Shown here: positions 4,254 to 12,393 of the stretch, one piece after another
Layout of the letters: each line of letters starts with the position of its first letter
Numbering within the stretch: the stretch's first letter is position 1
Assembly: GCA_021648465.1 (NCBI GenBank)
Contig: JAKISR010000041.1
Location: 1-17,389, forward strand
Direction: 5' to 3'
Length of the DNA: 17,389 nt
Source: Sulfurimonas sp.
Lineage (GTDB): Bacteria; Campylobacterota; Campylobacteria; Campylobacterales; Sulfurimonadaceae
The notes under the pieces: model-generated
Database searches by the model: none
What the model was told of the DNA's origin: nothing
Seen by the model: only the letters and a program-made list of their open reading frames with translations
Translations under genes and position numbers: made by a program

Positions 4254-6062
4254 GTGAACGCAATTGCAATAAAACATAAAGAGCAGATAATAGATTTACA
4301 AACTGCTCATGAGTTAGGGTTTGAGGGTGAGCAAATTCATCTTGATAACTCAGAGGACTCTTTAGAAGTTCTTCGCCACTCAACAGCACACTTAATGGCT
4401 CAAGCTATTAAGTCACTATATCCAGACACAAAGTTTTATGTAGGACCAATTGTAAAAGAGGGTTTCTATTATGATTTTAAAACAGAATCTGAAATAGGTG
4501 AGGGAGATTTAAAAAAGATAGAAAAGAAAATGTTGTCTTTTGCTAAGAAAAAGTATGAGATTGAAAAGTACTCTATTACGATGAGTGAAGCAAAAGAGAA
4601 ATTTAAAGATGATCATCTAAAACTTGCTGTAATGGAACGTATATCAGACGACACTGTTTCTATCTATAAACAAGGTGAGTTTGAAGATTTATGTCGTGGA
4701 CCACACTTGCCAAGTATTGGACTTATCAGATATTTTAAACTAACTAAGATTGCTGGTGCTTATCTTGGAGGTGATTCTAAAAATGAGATGTTAACTCGTA
4801 TCTACGGAATTGTATTTGCAGATAAAGAATCACTTAAAAATCATATGACTATGCTTGCAGAAGCCCAAAAGCGTGATCACCGTAAAATCGGTGCGGCTAT
4901 GAAGCTTTTTACTTTCCGTGAAGAAGTAGGTGCTGGTTTTCCTATCTGGCTTCCAGCTGGTGGACGGCTTCGTGCAAGATTAGAGTCTCTTTTATTTAAA
5001 GCACATCGTAAGCGTGGGTATGAGCCTGTTCGTGGTCCAGAGATGCTTCGTTCAGATTTATGGAAAACATCAGGTCATTATCAAAATTACGGTGAAAATA
5101 TGTACTTTACAACTATTGATGATGTAGAGTTTGGCGTAAAACCTATGAACTGTGTTGGTCATATTAAAGTATATGAAGATGAGTTACACTCTTATCGTGA
5201 TTTACCCATCAAATATTTTGAGTATGGTGTAGTGCATCGCCATGAGATGACAGGTGCATTACATGGACTTTTTCGTGTTCGTGAATTTACACAAGATGAT
5301 GCACATATTTTTTGTCGTACTGATCAGATAGAAGAGCAAATTGTAGAAGTTGTTGATTTTGTAGATAAAATAATGTCAACTTTTGAATTTGATTATAAAA
5401 TGATGATTTCTACTAAACCTGAAAAAGCGGTTGGAAATGATGAAGTGTGGGAAATTTCTACACAGGCTCTTAAAAATGCAATGGATAAAAATAGCCTTGC
5501 TTATGAGATAGATGAGGGTGGTGGAGCTTTTTATGGTCCTAAAATTGATATCAAGATAACTGATGCAATTGGGCGTGAGTGGCAATGTGGTACAATACAA
5601 TTAGACTTTAATTTGCCAGAGCGTTTTAAACTAGAATACAATGGTGAAGATAATGACAAAATTCAACCAGTAATGATTCATAGAGCAATTTTAGGTTCGT
5701 TTGAGCGTTTTATTGGTATATTAACGGAACATTATGCTGGAGAATTTCCAATGTTTATCGCTCCAACACAAGTTGCGATAGTTCCAATTGCCGATACTCA
5801 TCATGAGTATGCAAAGGAATTAGCAGATAAACTTATCGATATAAATGCTGATAGTGAGATATATTCTAAAAATAATTCTTTAAACAAAAGAATTAGAACA
5901 GCAGAAAAGACAAAAGTACCTATGTTAATTATAGTAGGTGATGAAGAGGTTGAAGGTAAAACTGTTGCAGTTCGTGATAGAAGAGCCAGAGAGCAATATA
6001 ATTTAAGCCAAGAGGAATTCTTAAAGCTTATACAAACTAAAATAAATGAGGTGAATTTTTGA
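4254..6062 (+). CDS. thrS: Threonyl-tRNA synthetase, short form with a reduced TGS domain
   Basis: The enzyme charges tRNA-Thr with threonine in the cytoplasm and edits mischarged serine. At 602 residues it is about 40 shorter than E. coli ThrRS, because only some 40 residues precede the editing domain: most of the N-terminal TGS domain is missing. The editing (SAD) site keeps H42-x3-H46, and C147 and H151 in CRGPH. The class II core has motif 2 (HRHEMTGALHGLFRVREFT, about 328-346) and motif 3 (HRAILGSFERF, about 476-486). The Zn-binding set is C300, H351 and H476. The motif usually written MNCPGH is MNCVGH here. The C-terminal anticodon-binding domain starts near residue 503. The start is GTG, supported by AAGGA at 4240-4244 with 9-nt spacing. 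It sits 16 nt after ilvD and overlaps infC by 4 nt, so the three are an operon. Confidence 0.97.
   Translation: MNAIAIKHKEQIIDLQTAHELGFEGEQIHLDNSEDSLEVLRHSTAHLMAQAIKSLYPDTKFYVGPIVKEGFYYDFKTESEIGEGDLKKIEKKMLSFAKKKYEIEKYSITMSEAKEKFKDDHLKLAVMERISDDTVSIYKQGEFEDLCRGPHLPSIGLIRYFKLTKIAGAYLGGDSKNEMLTRIYGIVFADKESLKNHMTMLAEAQKRDHRKIGAAMKLFTFREEVGAGFPIWLPAGGRLRARLESLLFKAHRKRGYEPVRGPEMLRSDLWKTSGHYQNYGENMYFTTIDDVEFGVKPMNCVGHIKVYEDELHSYRDLPIKYFEYGVVHRHEMTGALHGLFRVREFTQDDAHIFCRTDQIEEQIVEVVDFVDKIMSTFEFDYKMMISTKPEKAVGNDEVWEISTQALKNAMDKNSLAYEIDEGGGAFYGPKIDIKITDAIGREWQCGTIQLDFNLPERFKLEYNGEDNDKIQPVMIHRAILGSFERFIGILTEHYAGEFPMFIAPTQVAIVPIADTHHEYAKELADKLIDINADSEIYSKNNSLNKRIRTAEKTKVPMLIIVGDEEVEGKTVAVRDRRAREQYNLSQEEFLKLIQTKINEVNF
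6048..6061 (+). promoter_or_regulatory. Ribosome site that sets a TTG start for infC
   Basis: GAGGTG (6048-6053) lies 5 nt before TTG (6059-6061), which overlaps the thrS stop TGA (6060-6062). The next in-frame ATG (codon 9, 6083) has no such site. The rare start is notable because infC is known for non-AUG starts tied to IF3 self-control. Confidence 0.65.
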
Positions 6063-6577
6063 GTAGAAAAGACCGTGTCATAATGAATGACGATATCCAA
6101 GTTGATGAAGTACGTTGTAATGTAGATGGAGGAGAATCTTTAGGAATTATTTCTATTGACGAAGCTATGGAAAAAGCAAATGAGCTTAATTTGGATATTG
6201 TTTTAATAGCTCCAGATGCAAAGCCACCTGTTGCAAAAATCATGGATTATGGTAAGTATAGATACCAAGAAGAGAAAAAACAAAAAGAGCAAAGAAAAAA
6301 TCAGGTGAAAATCGTTGTAAAAGAGATAAAACTATCTGTTAAAATTGCTGAAAATGATGTAGCCTACAAAATTAAACACGCAAGAGAGTTCTTAGAAAAA
6401 GGATTTCATGTAAAATTTCGTGTTTTCTTAAGAGGTCGTGAAATGGCAAATCCTGAAGCTGGAAAAGCTGTACTTCTAAAAGTTTGGCCAATGGTTGAAG
6501 ATTTAGGAACTATGGAAAAACCACCAAAATTTGAAGGCCGTTATTATAATATGTACGTTTTACCTAATAAAAAATAA
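6059..6577 (+). CDS. infC: Translation initiation factor IF-3
   Basis: IF-3 binds the 30S subunit, prevents premature 50S joining and checks the start codon and initiator tRNA. The 172-residue protein has the expected two-lobe layout: an N-terminal domain (about 10-75) ending in the signature AKIMDYGKYRYQEEKK at 59-74, a Lys/Gln/Glu-rich linker helix (about 70-84), and a C-terminal domain with the VKFRVFLRGREMANPEAG block (118-135). The start is TTG, placed by GAGGTG 5 nt upstream; its reading frame overlaps the thrS stop by 4 nt, so coupled translation is likely. In E. coli infC begins with AUU and is repressed by its own product through start-codon discrimination; a similar loop here is an inference from the rare start. 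No rpmI-rplT follows: the next gene is convergent and ends 2 nt away. Confidence 0.96.
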   Translation: MSRKDRVIMNDDIQVDEVRCNVDGGESLGIISIDEAMEKANELNLDIVLIAPDAKPPVAKIMDYGKYRYQEEKKQKEQRKNQVKIVVKEIKLSVKIAENDVAYKIKHAREFLEKGFHVKFRVFLRGREMANPEAGKAVLLKVWPMVEDLGTMEKPPKFEGRYYNMYVLPNKK

Positions 6578-6588
6578 GATTATTTTTT
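6569..6588. terminator. AT-only palindrome shared by the stops of infC and the efflux pump gene
   Basis: The arms AAAAAATAA (6569-6577) and TTATTTTTT (6580-6588) are perfect complements around a 2-nt loop. They contain the stop codon of infC (6575-6577, +) and of the pump gene (6580-6582, -). It could end transcription from both sides, but a stem without G-C pairs is weak. Confidence 0.3.
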
Positions 6589-9500
6589 TAGTTTAGTTTT
6601 TCCATATATCTCAAAAAGTATAGGGATAATTAAAAGACTTAAAACAGCTGAACTAACGACCCCACCAATCATCGGTGCAGCGATTCGCTGCATCACTTCA
6701 CTTCCAACACCATCCATATACATAATTGGTAAAAGTCCAGCAAGTATTGCAAAAACTGTCATAAGTTTTGGTCTTACTCTAGCAACTGCCCCTTCATATA
6801 TAGCGGCATTTAATTCATTTAATCCAAATTTTTCTTTATATTTTTCTTTTGCTTCACTTAGGGCCTCTTGTAAATAAACTATCATAATGATTGCAGTTTC
6901 AGCGGCAATACCAAGCAAAGCTAAAAAGCCAACTACAACAGCGATAGACATATTAAAATTAAGTATATCTATATATAAAAGCCCACCTAAAAGAGCAAAA
7001 GGCAGAGTGAAAAATACTATAAGTGTTGGAACTAATTCTTTTAATGCCATGTAAATAAGAATTAAAATAAGAATTAAAACAGCAGGAACAATCCAAATAA
7101 TTTTTTGCATTGCCGAATCTAAATATTCACTTTGTCCAGCCCACTCTATATAATATCCTGCTGGTAACTTGATCTTTTCAAGTAACTTTTTTGCTCCAAT
7201 TTTATATTCTGTTGCACTAACTTTATCTTTTGGAGTAATGTATACAAAAGTTACAGGAGATGCCATCTCACTTTTAATGACTGAAGCACTTTCTTTGTAA
7301 ACTACAGTGGCAAAAGTTTTTAATGGCACAAACCCAAGTGGTGTTTTTATATCTATTTCTTGGATACTTTGTATACTTCTTCTTTCCTCTTCTTCAAAAC
7401 GCAAAGTGATTGGGTACCTCTCTAGTCCTTTGTATAGTGTTGAGACTTTCATACCACCAATAGCCAAAGAAACATAATTTAAAATATAGTCTTTTGTAAT
7501 ATTATATCTTGCTAGTGTATTTTCATCTAAATTTATGTCTATATAGTATCCAGCACTTGCTTGATCAGCAAAAACAGATGATGTTTTATCATAAGTTCTT
7601 AATATGCTCTCTATCTTTTTTGCATATTTTTGTAACCCATCTGCATCTTGACCGTAAAGCTTGATGCCAAGAGGTGTTCGTATACCACTAAGTAGCATAT
7701 CAATTCGTCCCCTAATGGGATAGGTCCAAGAGTTAACAAGTCCTGGAACCTGTAGAGCTTCTTCCATCTCATTCATAAGTTTTTTATGAGTCATCCCCTC
7801 TCTCCATTCACTTTGAGGTTTAAAAGTGACGATAGTTTCTATCATTCCAAGTGGGGCAGGGTCAGTTGCACTATTTGCTCGACCACCTTTTCCAAATACT
7901 GTATCAACTTCAGGGAAACTTTTGATAATTGCATTTGTTTTTTGAGTTAATATTTTACTTTGATCTACACTAATCCCATAAGGAGTAACAGGCATATACA
8001 TAAGAGATTGTTCATTTAGTGGAGGCATAAACTCCCATTTTTGATTTTTATATAGTGGATACATATAGCCAAGAGATGCAATAACTATAATAATTATAAG
8101 ATATTTTAATTTTAGACCATAAACTATTATAGGATGATATAGCCAAATAAAAAAACGATTTAATGGATTTTTATTTTCACTTAAAATTTTCCCCTTTATA
8201 AAATAAAGCATTAAAACAGGCACTAAAGTTATAGATAATATTGCTCCAACCACCATAGCAAATGTTTTTGTAAATGCTAGAGGTGTAAAAAGTAAACCCT
8301 CTTGACCTGAGAGAGCAAAAATAGGTAAAAAAGATACAACAACTAAAGAGAGTGCAAAAAATATAGGGCGACCAACAACTTTTGCAGATGTTGTTATAGT
8401 TTTAAACCTCTCCTCTTTGGTTAATGATTCACCTTTAATAATCTCTTGCTTAACGATACTTTTATGAGCATTTTCTATCATAACAATAGTAGCATCAACC
8501 ATAGCCCCAATTGCTATAGCAATACCACCTAAACTCATAATATTTGAGCCAATACCAAAGAGCTTCATAAGAAAAAATGTAGCACCAATAGTAAGTGGTA
8601 AAACTATAAGTACTATAAAAGAAGAGCGAAGATGCATTAAAAATAGAGCAATGATAATAACAACGATGACACTTTCTTCTATAAGTGTAACCTTTAGATT
8701 ATTAACAGCTTTTTGGATTAAATCAGAGCGGTTATAAACTTCTACAACCTCTACATCATCAATTTTAAGCTCACTCATCTTTTGTTCAATACGTTTTATA
8801 CTGCTAAATACATCTTCACCATAACGAAGCATAACTATTCCGCCAACAACTTCACCTTCACCATTTAAATCAGCTATACCACGACGAGCAGCTGGAACTA
8901 ACTCAACTCTTGCTAAATCACCTATAGTTACAGGAACATTAGCTTTTGTTGTAACAACTAAGTTTCTTATTTCATCTAAATCTTTTATATAACCTTTTGC
9001 TTGAATCATCCATTCAAAACCATTTTGTATAACGATTCGTCCACCTGTATCATTATTGTTAGCTTTTAAAGCTTTTGCAATATCTTTAACACTTAAGTTA
9101 TAGCGAACTAAAGTGTCATTTTTTAAAGTCACTTGATAAGTTGGTACAAAACCACCGATGGAAGCAACCTCACTAACACCATCAACACCTAAAAGAGCAT
9201 ATTTATAATAATAATCTTGAATAGTTCTAAGCTCACTTAAGTTTTTTGTTTTTGAAGTTAGAGCATATTGATAAACCCAACCAACACCACTTGCATCAGG
9301 ACCTAGATTTGCTTCCATAGAGCTAGGAAGTTGTGAGCTTATAGAAGATAACTGTTCTAGTACACGAGTTCTAGCCCAGTAAAGATCAGTTCCTTCTTTA
9401 AAAATAATATATATTAAGGCATTTTCATAAGTTGAATAACCTCTAACAGTTTCAATATTTGCAATAGAGAGAAACTGTGATACAAGAGGATAAGTTCCTT

Positions 9501-9690
9501 GGTCTTCTATGATTTCAGGACTTTGCCCTGCCCAATTTACTTGAACGATTACTTGTGGAGGAGAGAGGTCAGGAATAGCATCAAGAGGAGTATTTTTCAC
9601 ACTCCAAAATGAAGCCCCAATAAGAAAAACTGTTGCCATTAATACTAAAAAACGATTTTTGGTACTAAATAATATTACTTTTTCAATCAT
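6580..9690 (-). CDS. cusA: CusA-type Cu(I)/Ag(I) efflux RND pump
   Basis: This inner-membrane heavy-metal efflux RND transporter exports Cu(I)/Ag(I) by proton antiport through a tripartite channel. At 1036 residues it is full length. The N-terminus MIEKVILFSTKNRF is followed by the usual first helix, a periplasmic domain, helices 2-6 (from about 335), a second periplasmic domain (about 550-860) and helices 8-12. The proton-relay residues expected from E. coli CusA are present: D399 and E406 in GAMVDATIVMIEN, E931 and K975. The three methionines that bind metal in CusA (573, 623, 672) align with M566 (YMPVTP), M616 (GMIETI) and M665 (RIDML), which is why copper/silver rather than Zn/Co/Cd is proposed. 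It is the last gene of the operon, 9 nt after the adaptor. Specificity is inferred from these residues. Confidence 0.92.
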   Translation of the reverse strand: MIEKVILFSTKNRFLVLMATVFLIGASFWSVKNTPLDAIPDLSPPQVIVQVNWAGQSPEIIEDQGTYPLVSQFLSIANIETVRGYSTYENALIYIIFKEGTDLYWARTRVLEQLSSISSQLPSSMEANLGPDASGVGWVYQYALTSKTKNLSELRTIQDYYYKYALLGVDGVSEVASIGGFVPTYQVTLKNDTLVRYNLSVKDIAKALKANNNDTGGRIVIQNGFEWMIQAKGYIKDLDEIRNLVVTTKANVPVTIGDLARVELVPAARRGIADLNGEGEVVGGIVMLRYGEDVFSSIKRIEQKMSELKIDDVEVVEVYNRSDLIQKAVNNLKVTLIEESVIVVIIIALFLMHLRSSFIVLIVLPLTIGATFFLMKLFGIGSNIMSLGGIAIAIGAMVDATIVMIENAHKSIVKQEIIKGESLTKEERFKTITTSAKVVGRPIFFALSLVVVSFLPIFALSGQEGLLFTPLAFTKTFAMVVGAILSITLVPVLMLYFIKGKILSENKNPLNRFFIWLYHPIIVYGLKLKYLIIIIVIASLGYMYPLYKNQKWEFMPPLNEQSLMYMPVTPYGISVDQSKILTQKTNAIIKSFPEVDTVFGKGGRANSATDPAPLGMIETIVTFKPQSEWREGMTHKKLMNEMEEALQVPGLVNSWTYPIRGRIDMLLSGIRTPLGIKLYGQDADGLQKYAKKIESILRTYDKTSSVFADQASAGYYIDINLDENTLARYNITKDYILNYVSLAIGGMKVSTLYKGLERYPITLRFEEEERRSIQSIQEIDIKTPLGFVPLKTFATVVYKESASVIKSEMASPVTFVYITPKDKVSATEYKIGAKKLLEKIKLPAGYYIEWAGQSEYLDSAMQKIIWIVPAVLILILILIYMALKELVPTLIVFFTLPFALLGGLLYIDILNFNMSIAVVVGFLALLGIAAETAIIMIVYLQEALSEAKEKYKEKFGLNELNAAIYEGAVARVRPKLMTVFAILAGLLPIMYMDGVGSEVMQRIAAPMIGGVVSSAVLSLLIIPILFEIYGKTKLKK

Positions 9691-9699
9691 GATAAATTC

Positions 9700-10695
9700 C
9701 TAATATAACCCATTTATTTGTGCATCACTATCCATCATGAATAGTGCATTATTTACAACTTCATCACCATTTTTAAGACCACTTTTGATAATGTAAGTAT
9801 TTGGATTTAAAACTTCAATATTTACCTCTAAAGGTTCATATTCCCCCTCATATTCCCCTACAACAAATACATAAAACTTACTATTTTTTCGTATTACAGC
9901 CGTTGTAGGTAGAGTTAAATAACTCTGTACAGCAGAATGCATTTTAATAGTTGCATACATACCTGGTTTTAAGAGATGCTTAAAGTTTTTAATCTCAAGT
10001 CTTAGAGTAAAGCTCTCTTCTTTTTGGTTAAGTTCTGGATATAGTTGAATTTTTTTTGCTTGAAATTTTTTTGTGTAAGTAGCGGTAGTTACTATAAACT
10101 TTTTGATATTTTTTAAATCATTTAATTGATCTTGACGAATTCTAACTTCCACCCAAACCTTATCAAGATTAACAATTCTAAAAAGTAATTTTTTTTCATT
10201 AAATGCAGAATTATTGTTTATAGATTTTTTAAAAATATAACCATCTGCTGGGGACACTATAGTAGTAAAAGGTGAAGTTTTACGATTGTTGCTAATACTA
10301 CTTATCTCACTTGGTAATATGTTTAAAAGTGAGAGCTTTTCTTTTGAACTTTTTAACATAATTTTATTTGGTCTAGATTTTGTATACTTAATAGTATTTA
10401 AGTAATCATCTTTTGCTTTTAAAACTTTTGGAGAGTAAACTTTTACTAATTTATCACCTTTTTTTACTATATCATAGGTAGCATTTACATAAAGTTTCTC
10501 TACATATCCACCAAATCTTGGGGTAACATCGTAAACTCTTGATTCATCAATTGCTACAAAGCCATAGCTTTTTATTTTTTTAGCAATATCTATTTTTTTC
10601 ACTTTTATGGTTTGTACACTAAAGAGTTGTTCAACAGTTACCTGTTTCGCAAAAGATAGTGTAAGCAAAATACTTATAATTAGTAAAAATCTCAT
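9700..10695 (-). CDS. cusB: CusB-type periplasmic adaptor (membrane fusion protein)
   Basis: This adaptor links the RND pump to the outer-membrane channel. It has 331 residues with an N-terminal signal peptide (FLLIISILLTLSFA, cut near residue 16). A first lipoyl/beta-barrel half includes YDVTPRFGGYVEKLYVNATY at 55-74, and a short helical hairpin spans about 92-135. The second lipoyl half contains SPADGYIF at 148-155. A beta-barrel carries LKPGMYATI at 242-250, and the C-terminal domain ends with NALFMMDSDAQINGL. It is about 75 residues shorter than E. coli CusB, and the mature N-terminus holds none of the methionines that bind Cu(I)/Ag(I) there, so metal delivery may fall to the Met-rich protein upstream. 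No lipobox is visible. Its start overlaps the channel gene stop by 4 nt (ATGA), giving translational coupling. Confidence 0.88.
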   Translation of the reverse strand: MRFLLIISILLTLSFAKQVTVEQLFSVQTIKVKKIDIAKKIKSYGFVAIDESRVYDVTPRFGGYVEKLYVNATYDIVKKGDKLVKVYSPKVLKAKDDYLNTIKYTKSRPNKIMLKSSKEKLSLLNILPSEISSISNNRKTSPFTTIVSPADGYIFKKSINNNSAFNEKKLLFRIVNLDKVWVEVRIRQDQLNDLKNIKKFIVTTATYTKKFQAKKIQLYPELNQKEESFTLRLEIKNFKHLLKPGMYATIKMHSAVQSYLTLPTTAVIRKNSKFYVFVVGEYEGEYEPLEVNIEVLNPNTYIIKSGLKNGDEVVNNALFMMDSDAQINGLY

Positions 10696-11885
10696 TTCAT
10701 TTCTCCTATAAGGGCATCTAGATTAGCTATAGATTTATAATACGCGGCAACAGAATTTATACTTTGCTCATTTAAGATTAATTGTTTTTCTAGTATGTAG
10801 GTATATACAAAAAGCTCTGCTCCATTTTTTACAGATGTAGAACTTAAATCAGTCATATGTTCTATCTGTGGTAGGCTCTCTTTATTTATAATATTATAAA
10901 TTCTATACGAATCTTTTAAATTTTCATGCATATCAAAAATTCTAGAGTTTAATTGATTTTTAAAATCAATCGCTTCACTTTTGTAAGATAGTGCCATTTT
11001 TCTTGAAATTTGCTCTTTAGAATTTTCAGTTCCATATATTGGTAAAGAGAAACTAACACCAATATTTACATAATCTTTAAAATTATCACGATAGTAATAA
11101 CCAACTTGAAGAGAGGGATCAATATTTTTATCTAATCTTTTTATAGCTATATCTGCGTTTGCTACTTTAATTGATGCTTCTTTAATTTTATAAGTTTTAT
11201 TTGAAGATATATAATCAAGATAGTAATATATGCTTTTTGGTTCTTTTATTTGCATATCTAAATTTATTTGTGTTACATTTAGATTGCTTAAATAAGAGAT
11301 TTTTTTGTATAAAGATTCCAAAATGGCAGATAGTTTACTTTTTTTGATTTTTAATTGTGATAGAGTGAGTTCAGCTGACATTAGACCCATATGTGCAGAT
11401 GTGCTACTTATATTATAAGCATCGTATAATTCAATATTTTGGTTTATTAAATCCAGATATTCATCATTTATTTTAAGTTGTTGTTCCACTTCCCAGATAG
11501 CATAAGCTGATAACTTAATCTCTCTAACAAGTGTAACTTTTGCCTCTTGAAGAGTCATGTATACCTTATATTTTTTTGCTAAAACTTTTTTTCCATTGGC
11601 ATATCTTTTTCCAAAATATGGGATTTTTTGTTTAAAATTTAGTGCAGTAAACTGCATTGGTTCTATTGAACGATTGCTTATATCACCAAGTTGTATATCA
11701 CTTATACTCAAAGATAGCACAGGGTTTGAGAAGTTTTTTGTTATCTCGTATTCATCATCAACTGAATTTAGTTTATGTTCTATAGCAGTTAATGATAAGT
11801 GAGATGCTTTCGCATTCTCTATAAGCAACTCAAGTGAGGAGGCATTTATAAAGATTGGTAAAAGTAAAATAATAAAAAACTTCAT
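10692..11885 (-). CDS. TolC-family outer-membrane efflux channel (CusC-like)
   Basis: This is the outer-membrane exit channel of the tripartite pump. The 397-residue protein starts with a signal peptide (KFFIILLLPIFINA) that appears to be cleaved by signal peptidase I; there is no lipobox cysteine, unlike E. coli CusC, which is a lipoprotein. The mature part is built of long amphipathic helices with two similar halves, as in the outer-membrane efflux family. Strand-forming segments VGYYYRDNFKDYVNIGVSFS (about 253-272) and NPVLSLSISDIQ (about 58-69) occupy equivalent places. The sequence is divergent, so the family call rests on the layout and the neighbours: an adaptor gene follows with a 4-nt overlap and the pump lies beyond it. 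It starts 11 nt after the YtkA-like gene. Confidence 0.82.
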   Translation of the reverse strand: MKFFIILLLPIFINASSLELLIENAKASHLSLTAIEHKLNSVDDEYEITKNFSNPVLSLSISDIQLGDISNRSIEPMQFTALNFKQKIPYFGKRYANGKKVLAKKYKVYMTLQEAKVTLVREIKLSAYAIWEVEQQLKINDEYLDLINQNIELYDAYNISSTSAHMGLMSAELTLSQLKIKKSKLSAILESLYKKISYLSNLNVTQINLDMQIKEPKSIYYYLDYISSNKTYKIKEASIKVANADIAIKRLDKNIDPSLQVGYYYRDNFKDYVNIGVSFSLPIYGTENSKEQISRKMALSYKSEAIDFKNQLNSRIFDMHENLKDSYRIYNIINKESLPQIEHMTDLSSTSVKNGAELFVYTYILEKQLILNEQSINSVAAYYKSIANLDALIGEMK

Positions 11886-11896
11886 TATTAAATCCT

Positions 11897-12277
11897 TTAG
11901 ATATTTACAGAGCTTTTAACCCTAATTTTTCTACCCTCTTTAGGTGTTATAAAGATATGTAGCTGCCATGTTCCGGCCATAGGAAAGTGAATATTTACTT
12001 CATATTTACCATTGCCAAGTTTTTCAGTAGCATTTTTACTTTCCATATAAGGCATACCTGGCATTGCTGGCATAAATGCTTTTACAGTAACCTTTGCATC
12101 ATGGTATTTTTTATTTGATAAAGAGAGAATTATCTTGTTGCTACCAGAAATAATGGGTTTTTCTGAACTTATAGTAACATTAGTAGTTCTTGATTTTGCA
12201 ACTTTTTCAAAAGCTGCACCTTGAAGTAGTGTTATGCTTAAAAGAGCAAGTACAACTATTTTTAGTATTGTTTTCAT
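11897..12277 (-). CDS. Periplasmic YtkA/FixH-like protein with a methionine ladder, probable copper binder
   Basis: This is a secreted protein of 126 residues with a signal peptide (LKIVVLALLSITLLQGA) and one small beta-sandwich-type domain. The domain matches my recall of the YtkA-like/FixH-like group: AKVTVKAFMPAMPGMPYM, then LGNGKYEVNIHFPMAGTWQLHI. Methionines at 69, 72, 75 and 78 are spaced every third residue with prolines between, and M100 lies in a nearby strand; such Met motifs suit Cu(I)/Ag(I) in the periplasm. It is the promoter-proximal gene of the efflux operon, where a CusF-like metallochaperone would be expected, so it may hand metal to the pump. No CusF-type OB fold is visible. 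AAGGA precedes the ATG. The metal role is inference; the domain call is fairly sure. Confidence 0.78.
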   Translation of the reverse strand: MKTILKIVVLALLSITLLQGAAFEKVAKSRTTNVTISSEKPIISGSNKIILSLSNKKYHDAKVTVKAFMPAMPGMPYMESKNATEKLGNGKYEVNIHFPMAGTWQLHIFITPKEGRKIRVKSSVNI

Positions 12278-12290
12278 TTTTAATCCTTTT

Positions 12291-12338
12291 AATCTTTGTA
12301 TTTTTAAAAGTATATAGAATTTATGTGCAATCTTTGTG
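12291..12338. repeat. Direct repeat upstream of the efflux operon, candidate operator
   Basis: AATCTTTGT occurs at 12291-12299 and again at 12329-12337 on the + strand, a 38-nt period. The copies flank the candidate -10 element (TATACT, minus strand, 12314-12309). A metal-responsive regulator could bind here, but no regulator gene lies in the window and the repeat is short. Confidence 0.35.
12309..12314 (-). promoter_or_regulatory. Candidate -10 element of the efflux operon
   Basis: TATACT on the minus strand (12314-12309) lies 31 nt before the YtkA-like ATG at 12277, which has AAGGA just upstream. No good -35 at 17 nt is visible (TTGCAC at 12330-12325 is too close), consistent with an activated promoter. 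Tentative. Confidence 0.4.
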
Positions 12339-12393
12339 TAGTAAAATCATGTTATTTAAAAAGATTTAATAATAAAAATTTTTAGAGGTGCCC

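Noticed and set aside
11557..11802. An 81-aa + strand ORF inside the outer-membrane channel gene
   Set aside because: It is antisense to a gene with a signal peptide and family layout, has no ribosome site and reads as a shadow frame.
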